A stretch of 64,000 bases of DNA from Linyphia triangularis (GCA_963978545.1 OZ021726.1:33328459-33392458); one strand, 5' to 3'. Positions 10,501 through 25,500 are shown, counted from the first letter of the stretch. Made by a program: numbers and translations. Notes: generated by a model from the letters alone, not told the origin.

Positions 10501-13500
10501 TTGCTTTACCGAGCGTTATGTATATGCACCTCTTGAAACGCCTTAAAGTTGAGATGCTTCGGTAACAGTTGCTCCAGCTGGACGGGCTCCTACAATTTGG
10601 CCTCTATGAAAGTTTGTAAAGTCTGACTTTTTACACATTTATAAAAAAAATCCACGACGTTTAACTTCAGTAATGTTACCTCATACTTACCATAATATAT
10701 ACTTTTAATATTAAAAAAACGTGGTAGCTAGGATTATATTTTAATGCTTATGAAGCGCATTCTTAAATTTCACTTTTATTTACAGGTGTTTTCATTATTT
10801 TAATAACCCCCTGTACTTACTTCTAGATGAGACCACTAACAGCGCTGCCTGGTGGAAAACGATGGTTGGCGTTCTTTTCTCAAAAACGGTACGAGATAGT
10901 GGATAAAGTGAATTATAGAGTTGTTGAGTATCATCGATTTAGTATGAAAAGACATCTTGTGGACATGAATGCTAAAAGCAGAACTCTGAAACCGCACATT
11001 TAGGTTGTCGTGATTTCCGAAATTGTGACATCATGAAACCGATCTTAAAAAGAAAGAAAAACCACTAGTTATCACAAGATACCTTTATTTTGTATGTTCA
11101 AACTATTCTTCCTTAGTTGTAATATACATCTGGACTCTTTTGTTACAATCTTTTCGCTTTCCATTCAAGTTTCAGAAATTACGAACAAACAAATGTACAT
11201 GTTCAGCATTCTGTTTTCAGCATTCATTTCCACAAGGTATCTTTCGTACTAAATCGTACTAAACTAATTTTTTCTACTATCTCGTACCGTTTTCGAGATA
11301 GGAACGCCAACTCCGCCGCTTTCCACCAGGGGAGGGAGAGTATATAACTATAGTTGCAGCAGTTATAGGCAGACGCACATTAGTGGTGATCGTGCATACA
11401 CAATTTTTACATCAAAATCCCGTTTGGTTACTTTCCAAAAAATAACAGGAATTTTGTTTCTAATTCTACAAGTTTTAACAGTAATTTAAGTCTTGCCTGC
11501 ATCATAAAAGAGCTGAATCAATTTTGATATAAAAAAAAAAATCTGACCAAATGTTATTCAAACTTTTTAAATTCAGATTTGAAAGTCAAAATATATATAT
11601 TTCAAAAAACTTACTATATCGTCCATATCGATATAATTAGCCAAATCTTTCCCATGTGATCTTGTTTTCTAAAAATAAAATTGTTTTTTAGTAAAAAAAT
11701 AATAATATTGGAGTGTATGCCACTGCTCTATATGTGAAACGAGCTTCTTTATTTCTTAACTAGCTTTCTTTATTTCTCAACTAGCTGAAGTGCCTTGCAT
11801 TGACCAAGCTCAAACAGATGTGGCACAGCACAACCCGGTTCAAATTGGTTCAGTCGATTACAAGTTATTAACAAGCCCTACCTTCACCTCCCCCCCCCCC
11901 CTCCCCATCCTTGTTTTCACCACTTTAGCTACAAAACATCAGAATATGAAGTTCTACTCCCGATAATCTGGTTTAGTCAAGATACATGCAGAAAAAAAAT
12001 CTGGTTTAAATTGATTTAGTTAATCAGCCGTAGACACACATAAAACATTGAGAGTGTACGAGGCAATGGTTATAATCCTAGATGGTAACTAAAAGGCATG
12101 TTGTCTTGCTACACTTTCAGGCTGTATAGAAAAGAGCTTCCTGGATTTAATCCAATTCGAGACATAATAAGGGATTGGTTGTACGCTCAACAACTTATTT
12201 TTGTTCACAATAAAAGCTTATCGAATCGATACTTAACATGAATTTTCAATCACAACGAACATTCATACCTAAACCCAGAGGCGGATTTAGGGGGGGAGGG
12301 GGGAATACGAGTTTATAAAAACTTATAACTAAAGTTATTTTTTCTGCGTTAAAGAGCGTTTTTTAAAAATTCTATTTTCAAGAACAACGTTACCAAAATA
12401 ATTTAAAAAGAAACGATGCACAAAGCGAAACTTTAGTAGTTTAAAAATTTTTAAATTACTGAAAAACAGATAATTTTGATAAAGTTAGTCCCTCGTCGCG
12501 TCAGAATGAACCTAGAGGTCTATTCGCGTTAGATGTAATTCTTCCAGACAGCTTGAGGGATAAACAACCCCTTTATCGGAGACCTTGATACTAAAGAACA
12601 TAGAAAACATGTTGAGATATCTTTACACTTCCTGTTTTTGGACTATCAAGTTACTGCAATTTCTATAAGGATAGGTTAACTTAGGGTGTTGAACAAAAGT
12701 AGAACTGCGATTAGAAATTGAACTTGTATTGTATTAAGTTTTTCGGAAGTGATTCTGTCAATGCACACTGATATTTATATTGAGTTCAATAATCTACTAT
12801 TTGAAGGTATCTCTCGTTAAGGGAATGTTATATCATAGAAATGGGCATTTATCAAGTACAACTTTTGGTGTTTGAATTCCCTTTAGAATATTAAAGTGAT
12901 CACCATAATAGTAATTTTCCTTTTAGTCAAAATTAGTAAATATTGATAATTCTTAAAATTTTGGTTTGTTATAAATTTTACATTCACTGAATGTGTAAAT
13001 GTTATTTACTGAAATTGTTTTTATTAAAAAATTTAAAACTTTTCTCCTGTATTTCACATCTTGTGATAATTTGAAAACCCCACATAACTCATTTCAATAT
13101 TTCTTAATTTGAAATTAAATTGTAATCATAAGTAAGGGTGTAATGAAAAGTAACTGGATAGAACAAAAACCGATTAAAAAAATATAAGAATGGAGTTATT
13201 TTCATTCCTGATACAGTGCTGGCCTTATTAGTCCAAATAATTTACTTCAAAATGTCACCTTTATTAACCTAGAAATGATTTATTTTAAAAATATGTATAA
13301 TAATAAAACAAACTGTGTGTCTGTCTGTGGATCTATAGAAACCTACTTAAAATTGCAGTAGAGCACTGAAATTTTCAACATAGGAAGTTTTGGCTTTCTA
13401 ATTTTATGTATGTCAAACAGAATGTTAAAATTTTAATTAGTTCTTTTTTAATTAATTTTCTTAATTTATTTGTTTTTTACAAAGTGACTTCAAATAGAGA

Positions 13501-16500
13501 TACAGCTCTGAAATTTTCAACACAACATAAGTAGTTTTAGCCTTCTAATTGGACTTTTGAAAAATAGAATGTTAAAATTTTAATTAGTTATTTTTTAATT
13601 AATTTTCTTAATTAATTAAAAAAAATTAAAAAATGACTTTTAATAGGGCTACAGTTCTGAAATTTTCAACATAAGTAGTTTTAGCCTTCTAATTGGACTT
13701 TTGAAAAACAGAATTGTAATTTTTTTTTTTTTTTTAAATTAATTTTTTTAATTAATTAATAATTTACAAAATGATTTCTAATAAGGCTACAGCTCTAAAA
13801 TTTTCAACATAAGTAGTTTTGGCCTTCTGATTGGTTTTTTGAAAAACAGGATTTTAAATTTTTATTCAATTCATTTTTGATTAATTTTTTAATTAATAAA
13901 TATTTTACAAAACGATTTCTAATAGGGCAACATTTCTGAAATTTTCAACACAAATAGTTATGGCCTTCTATTTGGAATTTTGACAAAAAGAATGTTAAAA
14001 TTTTAATTTGGTTTTTAATGAATATTTCCACAAAAAGGGACTTCTAATAGGCCTAGAGCGCTGAAAGTTTCAACATAAGTAGTTTTGACCTTTTAATTTT
14101 GCTTTTTACAAACATCACGTGTTAAAATATTCTTAAAGGAGTGTTGTATTATAGTTATCAACGGGGAATTTTTTTATTGTTTCTCGATAAGGGATATGCT
14201 TCTAATATTAAGGCTTTACGTAGCAATTGGTTTTTAGTGTGTGAAGCGACCTTACTCTTACGCAGTAATGAACCTTTCATTGAGCAAAGCGAGCTCATGT
14301 TTGCATAGCAATGAACCTTTCAACGAGTTAAGTAAGCCTGTGCTTATGTGTCAATGACTTTTTCAGCGAGCTCGATTTTGCGTTGCGATGAACCTTCCTG
14401 CGGGCGAAGAGCGAAGAGCCAACAATTTGGGTCTATACACCAATGACGGATTTCCGCAACGCTTGGCCTCACAGCTGGCTAAAATAATGCACATGGTAAA
14501 ATTTCGTGGCGAAACACGGGTATTTAGCTAGTTGATAATAAATAGCTTAACATATTAATAAGTGTTATTTTCAGATTTCTTTCACCTGTTGACCCTTTGC
14601 ATGTCTGAGCTCAATTTCGTATACACTTTTTTTAATTTTAATTATTTAAATATCTATATATATCTATCTTTAAATAATTAAGATAGTGAAAAGATAGAAG
14701 GGGGAGGGGGGGAGGAGCAATCGTCTAATTTTGTCTTTCATATAATTCATATAAATACCTCTAAAATAAAATTAATTACAAAAAATTTTATATATATATA
14801 AATATATAAAATTTTGTAATTAATTTTATTTTAGAGGTATTTATATGAATTGTATGAAAGATAAAATCAGACATTTGTCCCTTCCCCCCCCCCCCTTCCT
14901 TTTCTATTTTGACACCCAATTGCCGCTATAATAAGCAACAATGGTCATCATCGCACCCTCCCTTGACAGACGTCTAAATCCGCCCCTGCCTAAACCATGA
15001 TTCGTACCTAACACGTTTCGCATGCGTGGGAGGCAGAGTGCTAACCACACAGCTATCAGGTGGGCCACGAATAAGAGGAATCAGTAGCGACTTTACACGT
15101 TGCCATAAAAGTGAGGGGCACGATAAAAAATACTACGATTTTGCCACTTAAATATTAAAAAATAAGGGGCAACTGTACACCTCACCTGCCTCCCTCCTCT
15201 CCCTTCCTTAAAAGTCGCTATTGAGGAGTCAATAAATTGCAAGGCACCCCTTCCTTCAATCGGCAACTCTATTTTCAGTATCTCACCTATTTTGCCCCTA
15301 ATCCCTTTTGCATCCATTACCCCGTCCCCCCTGGATTGACAAAGCATTATATTTGAGATTGATATTTCTGTTTCACTTACTGTTTCACGTTCGTCTTGGT
15401 GTGATTTTCCGTGAGTATGGTGCTTTCTGAAACCCTGAAATTAATAATCAGATTAGAAGTTTTAACAGTTATTTGGTACGATAATCCTATCAGAATAACT
15501 ATGGTATTATAATGAATAAGACATTTCTATAAACCTTTTCTTTCCCCTTTAAAATTTCAGGTCTGGACATTCTTTTTCGAATTGTATAGATCCGTTCTTC
15601 AACTTCTGGAGGAAATTTTTTAAGAACTTTCTCCTCATCCTGAAACATAGACATTTTTAGGAAAATAAATCGAGAAAAGGACATTTTGATCATTCTAGTC
15701 TTTATTCGGGTATTTGTTTTCAATTCCAAATATTCAGATTGTCGCTAAATCGACTCTATTACAAAGCTACATTACCTGTACCACCAGATCTGGATATTAT
15801 TAAATGTTGAAAGTTAGTGGGAATAGTTGTTATTATTTTTGGCAATTACTTGCATGTAGGTTTGAGTTGTCTTCAACATTGAAGACTAAAAAACGGACTA
15901 ACAAGTCTACAGGTATGGAATGATTGATATCGAAGCATTCGCCAAGTTAATGAAGTTTGGTAACAAGATTAATTAGTCAACTCGTAACTTTCTTATTTGA
16001 AACTCGGATAGTTCTGAAATCCGAGACTATAATTATTGCATGAATACCAAGTATACTTGCATATTATTTGTAATTTAGGCTAATATTTGCAATGTGTAAT
16101 TAATTTTCAGTGGATTTTGGTTGTCTAAGTTAAAAGCTCTTACATGGGCGCTGCCAGGGGATTGAAACTGCACCCTAAATATATTTGCCTAAAATATTTT
16201 TTAATTTACGAACCATGACAAAAAGTTAGTAAACTAGGGGTGTGGAACATCGCACAACTTTCAATTACACTATATTACTGTTGTGAATTTGTGTCTATTA
16301 CCGTTTTTATATTTCCATTATTCGCAGTGCGGCTCGTGCAGTACAGCCGGGCAGCATCTAAATTAATTAGTTGAAAACTAAAATTATCTATTTTACAATT
16401 TTCTAAAATGACTAATAATAAACTGGGTCCAATGATACTAAAAGCTCGATTTCGAATATTTTGTCACTTACCTGCAATTTCCGAAGAGTCACGCGAATCA

Positions 16501-19500
16501 TCTTTTCAAAGAGTTAAAAAAAAAAGTTTTGTTAATTTTAAACCATTTCGTGAAAATGTGAATGTCGCTTATTTACCATAGTTTCTTCGCCTTTCTGAAA
16601 CCTCCCATGCGTAAACTTGTTTGAATAATCTCGATCATCATGAATCCTCGTCTTAGCTCCATGAGACGATTGCTGCAAAATTAAAATAAAAAACAAAAGT
16701 CAGCTAAGTAGAAGATTACCAACAACTAACAGGAAAATTATTTTGATTTATCAAGATATCTCAGTTTCACAAAAATAAATGTAAATAATATTCTTCGTGC
16801 TCATCGTAAATAACTACAGTCCAAAAAAACAAAAAAAAAAAAACTTTCTGCTCGAGGCCATACTGTCTTTAGGTGGTAAAATCTTGCAGTGTCATTCGAG
16901 TAGTTACAAATACCGCCTAAACCATTCATTACTAAAAATTTATTGTTGAGGAGCTATACTCACCAATCTGTAAATCATTAAAAAAAAAAAAAAAAAATGG
17001 TTATGGTTAGAGTGCTCAAACATAGCGTTAGTGTACAAAACGCCGGACTTGCGAGTCTTACACATATCAGAGGAATTTTTTTTTTTTTTACATATTTTTA
17101 CATGTTTTGCTTTCAGTTGTGTGTAAAATATTTACGAAAGTCTATTCAAGGTTTCAAGTTTATGATTATTTCCGAGACAAACCTTTTCACTATCCTCTCT
17201 TTGTTTGTAACTCTTCTCCATGTCTTTCCTAATTGGTGTGATTCTTTCTTAGCTATCCTGTTGCTTTGTCTAACAGATTAAATCAAATAAAATTTACAAA
17301 AAAATACTTTCAAAAATGTATTTTGTATGTATCAAATAAATATACAAAAAAATATGCTATATTTTACAAAAAATATAAAAAATAATTAAAAATGTGTCGC
17401 TTAACAGCAGTTCAATTAAAAATTGTAGATCTAAGCGAAAGTAATAGTTGATTGCTTGTAGTTGTATAGCGTTATACAGATACATGGAGACTCTATTGCC
17501 AACTAAGTTGTTTTCATCCTGTACTAATTTATTAAAAGTTCCTGTTAAAAGTAAGTAATAGTCAGTTCCAGTAGGAAAAAAAAATAAGAAAAAGAAAAAA
17601 TAAGAAAAAGAAAAAAAAAATAGTACATTCCTGTTAAAAAATAAATACACAGGTTAACTTTTAAAGGAAGAGTAATTTTTATTGAGTTTTCCCACTGTAG
17701 TTACTGTAGAATTCTCACAGTAGAATCTGACCAGAAGTTTCGACAAAAGCCATAACCTCAAGAGAAAAAAAAAAAAGAGAAAAAAAACTTTACCCGTTTC
17801 TATATTAAATTGTTTACACTTTTGTACGTAGTACGACACCTTATATCCAAATTATCAGCTCATTTTGAATTAAACTAAATTAAGACAAAACGTTTTTCCT
17901 TCTTGAATAATAAATGGACATATTAATAATTTGTGGCTTGCCTTTTTTCCATTATCATTCCACCTGAATTCCTTTTCATTTTTATTTGATCTTGTGCCAT
18001 ATCTTTGGCTTCCACTTGAAAGTTGCGAAAGAACACCTAATATTTTTTTCAAATACTATTTAATAGGTATTGCAGTTTTAGCTTTTAAGTGTAATATTCA
18101 ATCATTGCAACCTACTTCGTTCCAATAATCTTTTGAGCCAAATCCTCTTTCTTTGCGGCTGGAGGCTTCGCTTGGTGTGCGTCTTGAATAATTACTTTTC
18201 TTTGTCTGTCAAAATAGCTAATTCTGAAAGGTGTCTAATCGAAACTATCGTATATTATAAACATTGTTGCAACACTTTAGTTATTAAAAATAACTGTAAA
18301 AAAGGTATACAGTTAACACGAAGTCGAAGGGACCGCTGAAATTTTTCTCGTTAACCGGATTTCGTGTTAACCTCCAAGAAACTCTTTCATCTAATTAATG
18401 CAAATTTAAACTACTACTTTATATATGTGTATTTCATACTGCTGTTTTTAATTCATGTCTTCTATTTTGCCATTCCGCATCTTTTCCCTTGCAGGTTCAA
18501 ATGGATTTACAGCGTAAGCCGCATCAGTTTCTTCCCAATACAGTAAAACCCCGATTATCCGAGCCCCGGTTATCCGAGTTTCCGCTTTAACCGAGCCAGA
18601 TAATATTTCTTTAATTTTTTTTTACCCCTGATATTTTCCTTTGTCAAAACTAGTACCGAAAAAAATAGGTACTTGATCTCTCAAATACTCAAGAAAACAA
18701 AATGTTTACATTCCTTTTCATTGTATGACACTGATCCTCCTATCGTGTCGCTCAAGGTCTTAAGGCTTAAGTAAGAGAACTCTTTAAGCATTACTATACA
18801 TTATTAATTGCATGTGGTTTACCTATAGTATAACATTTATACTTGTCAAAACATACATTTAAATCGATTAGACTTATTTTATTTTTAATTTTCGCTTTAA
18901 CAGAGTTTTTCGGTTATCCGAGTTGGTCTTGGTCCACATTAACTCGGATAATCAGGACTCTACTGTATTTAAAAATCGTTGATAGAGTATTCCATAATTG
19001 GCCGCAATTTCATGCCAAATGTTTTGCTTCGTTTCTAACAATAACGATTGCTGTTAATCCCAGGTAGAGTTCCAACATATATGAGAACATTAAATTTTTT
19101 AGTTTATTTTGAACATTATTTTCAGTTTATTTTGAATAAACTTCATATAATTAAAGGTTTTAACTTTATAAATGTTAAATGTAAGCTATGGTGTTATTAG
19201 ATGACTAATTTAATTTATGTCTGAAAATATTAAGCTCAGAATAATGATTTTTAATGCTTCCTTACTTTTTATAAACTTATTTTAGTTTTCACGATTCTGT
19301 GAAGGCAGCAAGACTGACCAGGCTTATTTTAAGTGACTGCTGGGACAGCTTTCTAATCGAGAACTTTTCAACATGAAATTTTATCAAATTAATTTTATCA
19401 GAGTTTTTCAAATGCAAATTTCTATTTATCAATGTGATTCCTTATGTAAATTTAAGTTACTGTTTGTAGCTTAAAAACCAGTGCATTTCTCTCTCTCTCT

Positions 19501-22500
19501 CTCGATTTTTTTTTAGATGATAATATTTTATAAAAATTGAAAATTAATGTTCAATTTTTAATTTGGTTTCCAGAAATTCTTTTTTCTAGCATGAACTTAC
19601 AAAACCTTTTCTGAGATTAGTCATACCGTAAAATGGGGTGAATCGGAACACTTTTCAACTTTCAAAGTAATAATCGGTTGTAATAAGATCGTTAAGGAAC
19701 ATATTTTTTACATAGAAACTTGGGTCTTGCCTTCTTCTTTGAGAATCAACTCAAAATTTTTTATAAAAACTAGGACTTTAATTTATTTTGAATTTTTTCA
19801 TGGTGTTCCGATTCACCCCTTTCTGGGGGGTGAATCGGAACACTCATTACAATTTATGTCTGATCTTATTTAAATGTTTACAGGGTGGCAAAAAGCAAAT
19901 AATAATGCATTGTGGGGAATAGGAACACAAAATTATCATAAAAAAATCATTTAATATGACGGATAAAATTTGTGTTTGTCAATTATTGTCAAAACAAATC
20001 ATATGTTTGAAAGCGTATCAACTCTTATATAACTCTCCTATAACTCATCCAAATAGTCTTTAAAATTAAAAATACTTTTTAATCTACTTTATGTTTGCAT
20101 GTTGTATGACTGCAAATTCTTTAAAATATCTTGAGAAAGGAGAAAAGCATCCTCATTTGTTTCAGAAAATCTCTTCGTTCATAAGCGCTTTTTGTAAAAC
20201 ACACTGATATAGCAATAATCTTGTGGGTATAAAACTTTGCTCACATAGAGTTTTCATACATTTTTTCATATAAACTTTAAGATAACGAAGTCATTTAGAG
20301 AAAAAAACACTGGAACAATCGGGTTTTCTGCCATGCGGAAACTAGGCTCCTCTTCTGACATTTATTCAAGCCTGCAATCTTGATTACTATCTTGAAGGGA
20401 GTAATTATACTCTTATTCAGTCTTTCAATCTTGTGTGGAACATAATCTTGCCAAAAACAGCTTTTTAATATCACTTTTCAAGTGTTCCGATTCACCCCGC
20501 AAATCTCAAAATCGAGACGGGGCAAAACATAAAAATTCGTAAAATAAAAAGTTTTTAAAACCAAGTTAAATTAAGTATGGCATGCTGTTGTGGATATTTA
20601 TACTTATCTAAAAATATATTGGTTAAGTCTATAACTGGTACATGTTATTAATTACGGGATAAGTTTTGGAGAGGTTAAAACTCATTGGATTGTATGCACG
20701 CTGTTTCAGAATTTTTTTTAAAAAAAGGACAGTGTTGAAAACCCTACAAAACATGTTCCAAGATTAAAAACATGTTGACCAAATGAAAAATAAATATATA
20801 ATTAATAAAACTGCTTTATTTGTGTAAAAAAATAATTTCTTTTTAATTTCATGAAGTTTCGTTCCGATTCACCCCGCTGTTCCTATTCACCCCATTTTAC
20901 GGTAATTCTGTGTTGGGGTTTCTTCCTTCCCCTACAATTCTATATTTTTCGCGTGTAACATCATCAGTTGAATTACCACCAAAACTTCTTCCGATCGTTA
21001 AATCATACACTTTGTTGTAGTGAAAAGTAGGAGATGTCTTGGAATATTCACGAAACTCTAATTACCGTTTTAAAAAAGCTTGTACTTTGGTTTTTCTTCG
21101 TTGGAAGTCCACTTTGAGATGAGTGGCCCACGTAAAAAACTTTGCTTCCTGGGCTGGACTATGAAAAAAAAAATGAAAAAAATATTCATAAATAGAATTT
21201 ATTCCTCGGATATGGATTTTGTAATTAAATAAAAGTGTCTTAGTTAACGCTTCGTATTAAAGAAAAACAGGTTGACAAGTGGTTTAATTTAATACGAAAC
21301 ATATTTTAACACAGTAATGTCCCCCAAAATAACTAATGGAGAATCTAAGCGAATCCTTTACTACATTCCATTTATTAAATATTACTTTCTAATAATAGAA
21401 GTATTTTTTTTTTTTTTTTTTTATTCAACCGGCCAAAATTTGGCCGGGTTTGAATATAAAAGCACTTTTGCTTACTACCCACGATTTGCAAAAAGTGTTC
21501 CATTTTATTCGTGATGGCGCTTATGTCACAACGATGGAACTTCTCTACGTCACAATCGGCTATTTTCAAGGGAAAATGAAATGTGGAGTGTGATTTGCTA
21601 ATGGCATTTGAAATTTGGAATTTATAATTGAAGGTGTATTATGATTGGTCAAAAGCATATCACAAGTGTGCCATACGATGAAATCCTCTTCAAAACGACG
21701 CCTTGCGTAAGGGCAGTGATCTTTTATCCCTTAATCCTCAAAGTTTAATTTGTTTTAAAACATAGTTTCTAAAATCAAAAAATAAATAAAAATAAAAAAT
21801 ATATATTTTATTATACGATAATAATAAATGGTCAAAAGAACATTAGAACTTTACAACAGTCTTTACAAAATAAATGAAAAATTTCAACTTTTATTACCAC
21901 TATATTTTCACTTTATTGTGTTTATTACAACACACTTCTGGGTAAAGTTTTACGAAAATAACGCATCATCTGTTAACATCACTCCTTCCCATAACAGCCA
22001 TACGAACACATGGACATCATCCTAAACTCAATTCCAGACTCAACAGCATTGACAACATCTGAAGCTCTCCGTAACGACCGTAACCTGCTTGATCAGCAAC
22101 CTGCTCGTTACGAGAAACGTGCTTCAAACTAACAAAGGCCAGAGATGAAAGACATGGCTACCAAGAAATGTGACCCAGAAAAAGTCAAGCTAACAAGAAT
22201 GGCGTCTAAATTACTAGTACAATTTTAATTATAAAGTAGTAGACTTTATGTTCACTTACGCTGTTCCTGGTTTGCGAACCGGTTCTCCTCATTGGTTTCC
22301 CTTCGTAAAATGTACGACTTCCTTCACCAGGCTTACAAAAGATAGAAATGTATTTCAACGCAATTATTCAAAGAAATACAATTACAGTAACTATGTTATA
22401 GTTAAAACAATCTATTATGATTACTGTTATTTATCATACAATTATTATTTACTACATCAAACAAATGACATTAAACACAAACGCCTTAACGCTACAAAAT

Positions 22501-25500
22501 ATTTTTTTTTAAAATTACCTTAAAAATACCATGTTATTGCATTTCAGACAAATAGAAAATTTCAAATAACTTGCTTTAAAATTATAATATTATTACATTT
22601 TTTACAAATTTCCAATTGAAAAAAATTACAGTAAAAATATTATTACTAATGAAGAGCAAATTGCAAACAAATCCTTTTACAATTATAATATTATAAAATT
22701 TCTTACAAAAAAAACCTACAAATTTCAAAGAAATTGCATTACAATTACAATATATTATATTTTAAGCAAATTATTTATTTTTGCAGGAATATGTTGGGTG
22801 GCATTTGGAGTTATAAAGAGTTTTTGACTTTTTACATTGTAGCGATTTGAATTGCAAAATTGCCATCCCTTTAGCTTATTTTATTCACTGGAATTTCAAT
22901 GACTGAACTAAAAGCCTTGATTCCTTATGTGCAGTTGGTATAAAATCCCATGTTTTGTACCTAGTTTATATGTTTTCATTTTCCTTCAATTAAAAAAGTT
23001 ACAATATTCCTGTTATCAGCCTTATTTTTATCTACTTCTGGTACTACTATGCATAATGTAGAATTCAAGTTAAGCAAGTAAAAAATTATTACATTTACCG
23101 TTAATTGTTGAAAATCATTAATAATAACCTGTTGATGTAATAACGTCTCCTAAACTATTCACTTTGACAGGTTTATTCGGTCAGTAGTAACATAATAACC
23201 GGTAGCTATTAATAATAACCGATTCATCCAGTTACCAGTAACGAATATTCACTTACTGAATATTACTTACCGTAAACCTCAGATGTGTGCCGTATCTAAC
23301 GTTTTCTACTGATATAGGCTTTCCCAACTTAACAATTTTCTTCAATATAGTGCGTTTGAAGGGTTTTCCCTGAAAGGAACATTACCAGACCAAAATTAGC
23401 TAAAAATTCAATTTCAATGTTCAAATTTCATCCAATTAGTATGGTTAAAAGAAAAAAGCAGCTAACATTCTACCAAATAAAAGAAATAAAGATTTTAATA
23501 AAATAATATTCTTTTTGGAATATTTCTGATCTAATTTTAAAGTTCATGTGAAATAAAGTAACTTTATAAGTTTAGCTTTTATTGTAAATGTTATTGGAAT
23601 AAGATTTCACATTATAATTTGGTTTGCTCTGCCCTACCCCGCCTCATACCTTCTGCCCTGTAATTTAGAAGAAGAGTTAGAAGAGTATCTTGAAAAATTA
23701 TATTTCCACCGGATCAACAAGTTTTAAGAAACATACATTTGACTGGAATAAACTATTATTACACAATATAATGCATTTATATTAAATTAATTATAAAATG
23801 CATAACTGCCTATTAGTTATCGAATAAATAAAAATATTTAAACGGTTCTACTTGTATATTTGACCAATTCCTACTCTGCTAAAAATGCACCAATTTTTTA
23901 ACACAATTAACTATCGATATATTTTATAGAACTACAAGCTAAAATGCCTGTTCATTCAATTTTATAGAACTACAAGCTAACAATCCTGTTCATTCAATTA
24001 GAAGTATTAAATATGTAAAAAATAAAAATTCTTAACAGTTCATATGCACAAACATGCGATAATTTATAAAGCACGACTGTTCTGGATTGCGATTAAAATT
24101 CTGTAAAGTTCATTACTGTAAAACTATAAAGTTCAGACACTTGATTCAATTACAAGAAAAAAAAACCTAAGAAATCTTTCCCGTTAATGTATATTGTACT
24201 TACTTTTGGAATATCTTCCTCATCCTCCGATTCATCAGTAGGTTCACCTAAAGTGGCCCTACTTTCTCTCTGAAATTGATAATCAAAAGTAACAAAATAC
24301 AAGTTTTGTAATTATCGAGGTATTCAAAAAGACGACACGTACAAACATGCTTTCATCGCGATATCTTCGTTCGTTACTGAATAGAAATGTCAATAAACAA
24401 GCTTGTGTTAGTACTTACATACGTATAAACAAGACCTTAAATGTTCTGCTTTTAAAAATTTCATACAAATTTATGCCGCTGTTAGTCTGCAAATTGAATA
24501 TTTAAGTGATTTTACCCAACTCAAAATATTCAAATGTAAGCCATTAAGAAACTTGAATAAATTAAATGTGGTATAAAACAAATTCTGTACTGCTGCATTT
24601 CAAGAAACTCACATATATGTCAGATGAAATACTTCTTATTTATTAAATACTACCTCTCAGGTGTTTAAATAATATTGTCACAACTACTTAATTTCTAGTA
24701 ACAAATGCATTGGTCAGTGACTGGCTATAGCAGTTCGTTGTGCGCTGTGCATAAAAGAAATTATGTTATTCATTCATGTCCTGAATTACTTTCATTTCGA
24801 AAACCTTCTTTTTCAGAGGAAGTATCAGTAAGGATCATTCCTTACACTATACTAAACTCCAACTTAACTTGACATCACTAGACGATAGATCTTCACCGTG
24901 CTCATATGCAATTAATCTAATTTAGCGGAGTGAAGACATAATTCTCACCAAACCTTATAGCCTTTTGTTCTCTACAGGGTTGTGGTTTGGCGAACATTAT
25001 GCTTTCACGCCGCCAAAATGGATTAAATACCTATGAGCACTGTGACGATCTACCGTCTAGTGATGTCAAGTTAAGTTGAAGTTTAGTTTAACTATGTTAC
25101 ATTCTTCTAGCCCAGTGCATTTAGAAACAACAATGTATAAAGCCTGAAATTTGGATGAGAAGGTACGAAAATGATCACTCAATGAAATGCCATAAATTAA
25201 AAACTCGAAAACAGCTTCTAATATATTTTATTTTATATTTGAAATCCTTACGCCAATGAATATGCAGTGGCTCCAACTGCTTATGTCTTTTACTAATTTA
25301 ATTTTCATTTAATTTAATTTACGTTAAATCGAAAGAATTTATGTCATTTTATTAAGGCCGACCAAACGGTATAGTGGTTAGCGTGCTAGCTTCTAGACCG
25401 CGAGGTTGCGGGTTCGAGTCCCGTGTTAGGCATGGGTGTTTGTAAATGTATGTTGGCTTGTCTAATGACGAATGCTTCGGCGTATTATAGCCCTAGTGTT

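Larger units (their letters stand above)
8006..10815 (-). mobile_element. Tc1-like transposon pseudogene, split by a hAT element
   Basis: Terminal inverted repeats cggtgattatcaaaataatgg...acacct (left) and aggtgttttcattattttaataacccc (right) are bordered by TA. The - strand between 10640 and 10407 and between 8818 and 8090 reads as a Tc1-family transposase: a helix-turn-helix start with AGATVTEAS-like text near 10550, a basic RxLKRIVK segment near 10440, and a WSDESSF motif (first catalytic Asp of the C-terminal half) near 8625-8640. Several stops and frame breaks show it is dead. The 8-bp duplication at 8819-8826/10399-10406 marks where the hAT element entered the reading frame. Confidence 0.8.
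13300..14532 (+). mobile_element. Candidate non-autonomous Helitron-like insert
   Basis: The block starts near ataataaaacaaactgtgtg followed by tctgtctgt, continues with about six tandem units of roughly 140 bp, and ends cacgggtatttagctagt. The end has a small hairpin (tttcg-tgg-cgaaa) about 12 bases before a terminal CTAG, as Helitron 3' ends do. No Rep/helicase. Boundaries and class are inferred from the end signature only. Confidence 0.45.
12276..14988. mobile_element. 2.7-kb hAT-type element inserted in a SINE
   Basis: Ends cagaggcggatttag and ctaaatccgcccctg are inverted copies flanked by the perfect 8-bp duplication cctaaacc (12268-12275 and 14989-14996). No transposase is visible; the interior is an AT-rich block, a tandem-repeat/Helitron-like insert (about 13300-14532) and a long hairpin (14690-14907). 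The end sequence is related to that of the element at 8827. Confidence 0.88.

Noticed and set aside
13310..14110. CRISPR-like array
   Set aside because: Units are about 140 bp, AT-rich and tandem without unique spacers; eukaryotic minisatellite in a mobile element.
24416..24442. Candidate micro-exon after acttac
   Set aside because: The only phase that fits its neighbours contains a TAA.
25356..25430. tRNA gene with good A and B boxes
   Set aside because: The body continues into a long shared non-tRNA tail, the acceptor stem does not close, and further copies exist in the window: a tRNA-derived SINE.
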